Assembly: GCA_005223375.1 (NCBI GenBank)
Contig: RXOD01005527.1
Coordinates: forward strand, 1-13,586
Reading direction: 5' to 3'
Origin: Amoebophrya sp. AT5.2
Taxonomy: Eukaryota; Sar; Dinophyceae; Syndiniales; Amoebophryaceae
DNA length: 13,586 nt
The notes below the pieces were generated by a model, which was not told where the DNA came from, did no database searches, and was given only the letters and a program-made list of their open reading frames with translations. Below are positions 8,102 through 13,586 of this stretch, piece by piece. The translations under genes and the position numbers were made by a program. Within the stretch, counting starts at the first letter, position 1, and each line of letters begins with the position of its first letter.

Positions 8102-9173
8102 TTTTTTCCTCGGCACCGTCAGTGTCACGGTCACCGACCGATCAATAGTACCGGTATTTTTGTGTTGTTGGCGTGGCCTTGTATGGAGGTGTAGGGACAA
8201 CTTCTTGCACGGCGACCTTCTAGGCAAGTAGAGCGCAATGCAAGGTAAAAAGAACGCTCGTAGCGTTGGAAATGAGATCCAGAGCAGCGACCGACTCACT
8301 GTCACTGATCGCGCGCTCCTGTCAATTATCATGATTGATCCAAAAGCAGGATGAAATTCAAGTTGCGTTCGCCGATACAGAAAAAGAGTCCGTTATTTGT
8401 TCCAAATCAAATTGGTGCGGATCGAAGATCGCGATCCATCTAGTATCGTCATCCAACGGAAGGATCGAAATTGCGGTGGCACGGAAGGAGCGGAAACAAA
8501 ACGCTGGAGGGCAAAATCAGATCCATTCATTCATTTGAAGTGGAGGACGGACGAATTAAACAGTGCTGCGGCTTTGTGCGAGGCCCTGTCCTCTTTCTCA
8601 TCCGCCACAGCACACAATGGTCGAACGTCAAGTGCGTCCTCTTTTGTTTCTGGTTCTCCTCCCGGTCCGGCTCCACGACTAAACGACTTTATGAGGCCCT
8701 ATATAATTCTGTCCGTTCTTTATCTTTGCCAGTGTCTGTTCTAAGCACTGCGACTGTCCTCGTCCTGTTCGTTTCAAGTTTCGGAGAGATGAAACTCGGG
8801 ACTTCTTGTCTTATGGAAGGGGCTTCATGGGATGAAGTGGTCGCCTAGCATGACATGAAAAAGGTGGAGCTCCTGTGTTGTATGCAGCTGTCTTACAATC
8901 AATCAGAGATTTTATACATGGATGAGTAATCGCTGCCTGACCCTGATTGTTAAGCTGTAAGTTGTGAAGTCTGCTTCAAAGTGGTCCTCTGTAGATCTTG
9001 ATGTTTTTATTGTAGTTCAAGTTTTATTTGATGATAAGTACGTTTTACATCCTACCTGTACAAAGCCATGCTCGTCAAATTTGTGCGGCGCCAAGAAATG
9101 CAAGCACGCGCCGTCGTGCAGCTAATGGCCGCTTCATTCTTTTTGTCGGCCGTTTTGTGGCTGGTAAGAACCC
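8102..9173. other. Spacer between genes D and C, no supported gene
   Basis: These 1072 bases should contain the 3' UTR of D and the 5' region of C. Nearest gene C, 8102-8332 is an open in-frame extension, possibly coding. It has GATCGGTC/GTGAC-type degenerate repeats, seen as IDRS-V-TV in both 8280-8330 and 8110-8150. Plus-strand frames around 8335-8848 begin at non-ATG codons and match no family I know. From 8850 to 9170 the DNA is AT-rich with no visible structure. Confidence 0.45.
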
Positions 9174-11537
9174 TTATACTTGCTCCCTAGAGCGTTGTTG
9201 ATCGTGATTCTGTATCAGGATGTCCAGTTTGATCGGGAGTGGTTCCCTCCGCTCCGGCGCGCCGCGGTTCGCCGTACTGCCACGGCTGGCATGATCTTGA
9301 TCTGCCGGATTGATGCTGGCGACGCTCCCTTGATGTAGAGCGACACCCGGCATCATCATTCCCGATGGTTGTACCGCCACTGGGAGTGGCGTAAAGGCGC
9401 TAGTTCTACTACAACTACTTCCAGCTGCACCATGCTGAACCTGCACGTCCGCGGGCGCCGGCGTGGTGGAGGTTCGGGCGGACCCTGTCGTGTTCCCGTT
9501 CCCAAAAAAGTGCGTCGATTTTTTTCTCTTCGAGGGGGACCCGTCCGAGGTCGTTCGATCTCCCGCCGCGGTCGAGGAAAACAACATGTGCGGGGGGATG
9601 ATGTCGAAGTTTTGGTCTTTATTCCACGACATCGACCACGGAGTTGGAGTTTGTTGCCCTTGGAAGCCCTGTTGCCCCGCGTGGAGGACGTCGAATGCGT
9701 TCGGTGCAACCCCGCTTGCGCTTGTGGTCGGCGACGAATACGAATACGAACAGTAGCCCCCGCCAGAGGTAGCAATCTGTCCGTCCTCTTCGCACCGGAG
9801 TCGGTCCGCGAGGCTATTGCCGCTCGCGGGTCGACTCAGGCTTGGAGCCGCCGGTGCGAACGCGTTCACTCCGTCATCTGGTGGACCATCATCGGATCCG
9901 TTGATGCAACGCATCAGTGTTTCGAGTCCCCGCGGGGGGGCGCCGGGCGGCGGCGACGCCGGGGTAGCGGGGGCTCTGGTGCCGACGTCTACTAGTACCG
10001 CCGGTGCACTAGGAGCAGATACGAGGGCTGCGTCGCGCAGGAGTGGCTGACTGGAAGAGGAGGACGACTGCGGAGCTGCAGATGAGAAGTTGTACTGCGG
10101 CAGTGGCGAATGCGTGCTGCTGGGCGTCAACGGAATGCTGCTCGGAGAAATTGGATCTTCTGCCGCGACGTCCTCAGGGCCCTGCATTTCTTCATCTTCG
10201 TGTTCTTCTGCAAGTGTGTCGTGCATCCGATCCTGATCTCGCCAGGGGTGCACCTTGCGCGCTGCTGGCCTTCTCGGTCTCCATTCCATCTCCTGATCTC
10301 CCGAGAGTTCGCTTGGACCCAATTTGACCAATTTCAGACTTCCCAGCCCGACGAGCCCCCGTCGGTCCCTTAGCGACGCAGCCGAGTCGTGGTCCACCCG
10401 GCCGAGCGAACCGTGCCGCGAGGAAGCCTCGAAACGATCATGCGCTTGCGCTTCCATATCCACCTTCTCACGACGTAGCTGTTTTTTCAAGGCCTTGAGC
10501 TCCGCGATGCTCCGCGCTTTCTGGCTTTCTTCTTCCTCCTCGTTTGTTTCTAATGATGCTTCGTGCGAGGAGGCGGATGCCCCCGCCGCCGCGGACTCAA
10601 CATGATAACAACTCATCTTGTTCCCTGCTCCGCCTCGAGGTGGTCCCCCACAGAAGATGAGTGCCAACAAGTCCCCGATTTCGTGTCGCAGCCCTTCGAC
10701 CTCCTCAAGCAGCCCCGCGAGCTCGTCAAGCAGCGCGGGCGCGTTGTCCTTGAACCGCCGGCGGGACTTCTCGTCTTCGGCGTCCCCCATTCTCCGAAGC
10801 GCGTGCATGTCTTCGATCGCCTGGTGGCTCCGCGCGGCCGTGCCGAAAATCCGGCCTTGCAGGTGCAGGAGAATGGGGGGATCCGCATGAGGTTGTTGAT
10901 GCCGAGCAGGTGCAGGAGAATGGGCAGAACCAGAAGCGCTGGCGCTATCCCTGCGTGCGGTGAAGAACCCACGGCCTTGCCCAGAAACGGCTCCTGCCAA
11001 GCAGAACTCGTCGTTTCGTGCTGCGCCCGTGCCGTACAACACTTCTTCTTGTTGATGTTGTGCTCCACCTCCATCATCACTCGTATCGTGTGCGGACTGC
11101 GTAAGTGCCTGCTCTCCAACCGTTGGCGCTACGTCCTGGTACTGCACTGAGCCAACTGCGAAAAGAAGTGAGCCAGCTGCGCCCTGCTGGCCCTGCTCCC
11201 GCAGCTGGCTCACGTCTTTTTGCAGCGAAAGCACTTCCTTCAACAGCTCAACGGATTGGGCCTCGGCTTTCTCCACTCGCTGCCTCAACACCGCTCTCTC
11301 CCCGTCCGGCGAATGGCGTTGCTGGTCACCCGACGAATTGTTCGAATTCACGTCCACGACTGGGGCGACTGCTGCAGGAGCGCCCGCGGGACCTTCCTGG
11401 AGGTAGTCCCGCTCCCGCCCGCACGAACTACTAGCCGAGCGGGACGGACTGCCACCGTGAACTTCTACTACATCGCGGCACGCGAGGAACGCCGTCAACC
11501 ACGGCGCGCAACGGAGACTCACGGTAGATCTCAACAT
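9174..11537 (-). CDS. Gene D: putative secreted coiled-coil, low-complexity protein
   Basis: A 787-codon frame runs from ATG 11537 to TAA 9174-9176. ATG 11537 is the first ATG in the open frame and follows an A-rich leader (CGAAAAAACAAC), as in genes A and C. The N-terminus MLRSTVSLRCAPWLTAFLAC is signal-peptide-like, though short in its hydrophobic core. Heptad-like helical stretches occur at about 76-118 (RQRVEKAEAQSVELLKEVLS), 264-294 (LLDELAGLLEEVEGLRHEI) and 339-371 (AELKALKKQLRREKVDME). The rest is Ser/Pro/Gly-rich with a poly-Ser run at 491-496 and a basic PSKRKKS cluster at 668-674 that looks like a nuclear-localisation signal. It lacks the three-block domain of A-C. An inverted repeat (residues 105-128) and a 19-nt direct repeat (205-227) lie in the coding sequence. 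No family recognised; function unknown. Confidence 0.8.
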   Translation of the reverse strand: MLRSTVSLRCAPWLTAFLACRDVVEVHGGSPSRSASSSCGRERDYLQEGPAGAPAAVAPVVDVNSNNSSGDQQRHSPDGERAVLRQRVEKAEAQSVELLKEVLSLQKDVSQLREQGQQGAAGSLLFAVGSVQYQDVAPTVGEQALTQSAHDTSDDGGGAQHQQEEVLYGTGAARNDEFCLAGAVSGQGRGFFTARRDSASASGSAHSPAPARHQQPHADPPILLHLQGRIFGTAARSHQAIEDMHALRRMGDAEDEKSRRRFKDNAPALLDELAGLLEEVEGLRHEIGDLLALIFCGGPPRGGAGNKMSCYHVESAAAGASASSHEASLETNEEEEESQKARSIAELKALKKQLRREKVDMEAQAHDRFEASSRHGSLGRVDHDSAASLRDRRGLVGLGSLKLVKLGPSELSGDQEMEWRPRRPAARKVHPWRDQDRMHDTLAEEHEDEEMQGPEDVAAEDPISPSSIPLTPSSTHSPLPQYNFSSAAPQSSSSSSQPLLRDAALVSAPSAPAVLVDVGTRAPATPASPPPGAPPRGLETLMRCINGSDDGPPDDGVNAFAPAAPSLSRPASGNSLADRLRCEEDGQIATSGGGYCSYSYSSPTTSASGVAPNAFDVLHAGQQGFQGQQTPTPWSMSWNKDQNFDIIPPHMLFSSTAAGDRTTSDGSPSKRKKSTHFFGNGNTTGSARTSTTPAPADVQVQHGAAGSSCSRTSAFTPLPVAVQPSGMMMPGVALHQGSVASINPADQDHASRGSTANRGAPERREPLPIKLDILIQNHDQQRSREQV
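10859..10924. repeat. 19-nt direct repeat at 47-nt spacing in gene D
   Basis: gcaggtgcaggagaatggg occurs identically at 10859-10877 and 10906-10924. Because 47 is not a multiple of three, the copies are read in different frames (PILLHL and HSPAPA). A 12-nt complementary copy (cccccattctcc) lies at 10784-10795, pairing with 10868-10879. Confidence 0.85.
11156..11225. repeat. Long inverted repeat within gene D
   Basis: Arms 11156-11181 and 11200-11225 pair at 24 of 26 positions (one mismatch at 11167/11214 and one G-T at 11160/11221), with an 18-nt loop. The core is gtgagccagctgcg and its complement. It is translated as residues 105-128, at the end of the first coiled coil. A related GCAG[CT]TGGCTCA direct repeat with a 21-nt period adjoins it on the minus strand. 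Confidence 0.88.
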
Positions 11538-12184
11538 GTTGTTTTTTCGAAGCGCGGCCACGGCCAGGCTGTGCAAGTAAAAAATAAAAAAGTCAAACTC
11601 CAATGAATGGCGGTGTGTGTGTGTGCTGTGTCGGTGTTGTAAACGGTTGTACAACTGCTCGATCTCGAACTCTGCGATATGCACTACCTAGTACAGTACA
11701 GGGCTACTGGTACTGCTCAGGCACGTAGCGAACTCAACGGCGAATTGGTCATGTAATTTCTACAAAAGGATTTTGACTTTGTCGATAGTGACACCTCTTC
11801 TTTCTTGGTTCGAGTCGCTGCACGTGCAAGCCTGATTTCAGATATTGATAATAGAATAATAGAACGTACAATTAGCCGCTTCTAAGCGTGCAAGCAGAAA
11901 GCTGCAATGATGTAGCAACTACCTGAGAACGACCATGGTCAAGATGAAGGCGGATCGATCTCAGCAAGGATGCACGAGAAAATCGTTTTTCCGAAATGAT
12001 GAAGGGTGTTCTACATCTACGAGCTCATCTCCGTGCTCGTGCGCAGATCAAAATCTCCACAAGAGGTTTTGCGCAATCTTCGTGAAGATGTGACCTGCGC
12101 GATCCGGAAGGTCGTCCTCGCGACGGTTGTTGAACAAAGAACTTTTGTTTCTCTCCCCTGCCTGAGCCTAGGCATCTGTATTCG
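11538..12184. other. Spacer between genes E and D, no supported gene
   Basis: This holds the 5' flank of D and the 3' flank of E. I see a 12-nt GT microsatellite at 11613-11624, a gttgtacaac palindrome near 11646, gtactg/cagtac repeats around 11690-11716 and two copies of ataataga at 11848-11863. In gene D's frame it stays open upstream of 11537 but has no ATG. No RNA gene seen. Confidence 0.5.
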
Positions 12185-13586
12185 CTATATCTCCACCCAC
12201 GCCAGCACATCCGGGGCTGTGTGTAGTGTTGTAATTCGCCGGCTGACGCTGGCACGCTCTGTCCTATGTTGACCTCCGTTCTCGTCTACTTTTTCCCTGT
12301 TCCATTCCGCAATGAAGTCACGCATGGCGCGGACCACTTCATACTCACAGTTTGTGCAATCAGCAGAGTAGTCGTGCACTATCAGCAAGCAAGAGGTGTT
12401 CGTGTTCGTCTGGCATAGCTTGCTCCACACTTGGAGGTCAAACAGCGTCTCTTCATAGCTGTGATCGCCATCTATAAACATCACATCGAACAAGGGGCCA
12501 CCGCCGAAGTTGTCCTCCTCCTTCCTCAGATGCTCGAAGGCTTCGCGGCTGCTCTTCGTCCACAATTTTACTCCTACGTCTACGTGTAGATTTTCGTGGC
12601 GCGCAGAAGATGAAGTCCTGGCCGGCGCACCATAATTCTCGAGCGATGAATACTTCAGCTCGTGATCGTTTTTCTGGACGAGCTGCAGCTGCGGCTCCAC
12701 CTGGACCGCCACGCCGTGAAACCTGTACTTGACCCGCGTCCGCCGCTTAGTCTGCAGCCGGTAGTCGAGGCCCCACGGCTGCATCTGTTGGAAATACGAC
12801 GCGGTTGCGTTCACGAATGGGTCCACCAGATGCATCTCCACGTTCGGTGGAAAACCGATTTTTCTAGTTCTGGAGGTGGAGCTTCTTCCCGTTTCCGCTA
12901 GTCTGTGCCACACTGCTGCTGCGCTATCGCCGTTCATAACTCCGATCTCGAGGTAGCGAAAACTTGTCGTTTTGTCATTTGGACCCCCACCGCTCGCTCC
13001 ATCGGAAACTGCCTTCGCGACCAGATTCGCAATGATTTCGTTCCTGTGCGTTCCGAGTTCGTCGTGGAAGCGGAGATTGACGTGCTGCGACGACGAGTCT
13101 CCATCTCCTACAAAGTACGGCAGCCCGTAAAATTCGTTCAGCCGTCCGTCCCGCAGCCGCTGCTGCCCCTGCCTGCCCCCCCCGTTCGTCACCGTCGGTC
13201 CTCTCCTCCTCCGTTGATCAACTACATGTTCGCTGCCGCGGGCGGTACTTCCTGGGGTAATATCCGCCGAATTCTTGTTCTCACCCCCCCCTCGCCGCCT
13301 ATGCTCCCGCCCTCGCGGGCTGCTGGTCCATCCCACTCCCACTCCCAAACAAGTAGTGCAGCTGGAGCTGGGGCTCGGCTGCTCCAAGTAGTGCAGCTGC
13401 AGCACGTGTAGTCGGGCCATGTTGACCTGGCTCCGCCGCGCGATCTCGCGCATGGAGGGTTGGATCAGGTCCCCCGGCTGCACGCAGGATTCGTCGTCGG
13501 TGAGGTACTTCAGGATGTAGTCGTCGAGCTTAGAGGTTCGAAAAAACTCAAGGAAGGGTCTAGTAAGGCAGGCTTCGTCACAGACC
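12185..13586 (-). CDS. Gene E: class I SAM-dependent methyltransferase (Methyltransf_24 type), 5'-truncated by the window edge
   Basis: The frame is open from the right edge (first whole codon ends at 13585) to TAG at 12185-12187, 466 codons, so the start lies outside the window. Counting from the edge, residues 212-221 (LEIGVMNGDS) are the glycine-rich SAM-binding motif I, and HLVDPF near 252-257 is the acidic end of strand 2. FDVMFIDGDHSYEETLFDL at about 366-384 and LLIVHDYS at 400-407 are the IDGDHSYE...HDY signature of this family, followed by the usual VVRAMRDF helix. It should transfer a methyl group from SAM, probably to oxygen, but the substrate cannot be told. About 200 residues precede the core: a helical piece (MREIARRSQVNMARLHVLQL) and an Arg/Gly-rich low-complexity insert. 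It shares strand with its neighbours but no domain with A-D, so a joint role is not implied. Confidence 0.85.
   Translation of the reverse strand, partial: VCDEACLTRPFLEFFRTSKLDDYILKYLTDDESCVQPGDLIQPSMREIARRSQVNMARLHVLQLHYLEQPSPSSSCTTCLGVGVGWTSSPRGREHRRRGGGENKNSADITPGSTARGSEHVVDQRRRRGPTVTNGGGRQGQQRLRDGRLNEFYGLPYFVGDGDSSSQHVNLRFHDELGTHRNEIIANLVAKAVSDGASGGGPNDKTTSFRYLEIGVMNGDSAAAVWHRLAETGRSSTSRTRKIGFPPNVEMHLVDPFVNATASYFQQMQPWGLDYRLQTKRRTRVKYRFHGVAVQVEPQLQLVQKNDHELKYSSLENYGAPARTSSSARHENLHVDVGVKLWTKSSREAFEHLRKEEDNFGGGPLFDVMFIDGDHSYEETLFDLQVWSKLCQTNTNTSCLLIVHDYSADCTNCEYEVVRAMRDFIAEWNREKVDENGGQHRTERASVSRRITTLHTAPDVLAWVEI
13350..13399. repeat. 15-nt direct repeat in gene E
   Basis: caagtagtgcagctg occurs at 13350-13364 and 13385-13399, a 35-nt period, so the copies are read in different frames. 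It borders the start of the low-complexity insert of the methyltransferase. Confidence 0.8.

Noticed and set aside
8397..8848. Overlapping plus-strand frames of 115 and 125 codons upstream of gene C
   Set aside because: Both begin at TTG rather than ATG, overlap in different frames and show no family features.

Overview
The window looks like nuclear DNA of a unicellular eukaryote. Long, intron-poor, GC-rich reading frames encode secreted, low-complexity, Ser/Ala/Glu-rich proteins and are separated by 0.6-1.6 kb of more AT-rich DNA. There are no Shine-Dalgarno sites, operon-like overlaps or bacterial genes. Every convincing gene is on the minus strand. One-way gene arrays of this kind are common in dinoflagellate-lineage alveolates, including parasitic ones, but nothing here fixes the taxon, so this is a low-confidence inference.

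Layout, read in the direction of transcription from the right edge: gene E (12185 to beyond 13586, 5' part cut off) is a class I SAM-dependent methyltransferase of the Methyltransf_24 type. Gene D (9174-11537) is a 787-residue putative secreted protein with coiled coils and no recognised enzyme domain. Gene C (about 5867-8101) is probably one gene in two exons in the same frame, parted by a short intron of about 93-114 nt. Gene B (2735-4231) and gene A (1893 to beyond position 1, 3' part cut off) follow.

The main result is that A, B and C share an undescribed-looking domain just downstream of their signal peptides. It has three conserved blocks: an F-x(3-7)-C-x(3)-A-x(3)-L-R block, an R-[VI]-C-x-x-L block, and a [HF]-W-x-x-R-M block. 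A long acidic/Ser-rich tail follows, with recurring aromatic-acidic short motifs including F-E-x-V. The three therefore form a tandemly duplicated, fast-diverging family of putative secreted proteins. I do not recognise the domain; an effector or surface role is speculation.

The second notable feature is long near-perfect inverted repeats inside coding sequence in C (arms of 32 nt) and D (arms of 26 nt), each with a loop of 15-18 nt. They are read through in frame. They may be small hairpin mobile or introner-like insertions, or introns. The spacers between genes hold simple repeats and small hairpins but no gene I can support.
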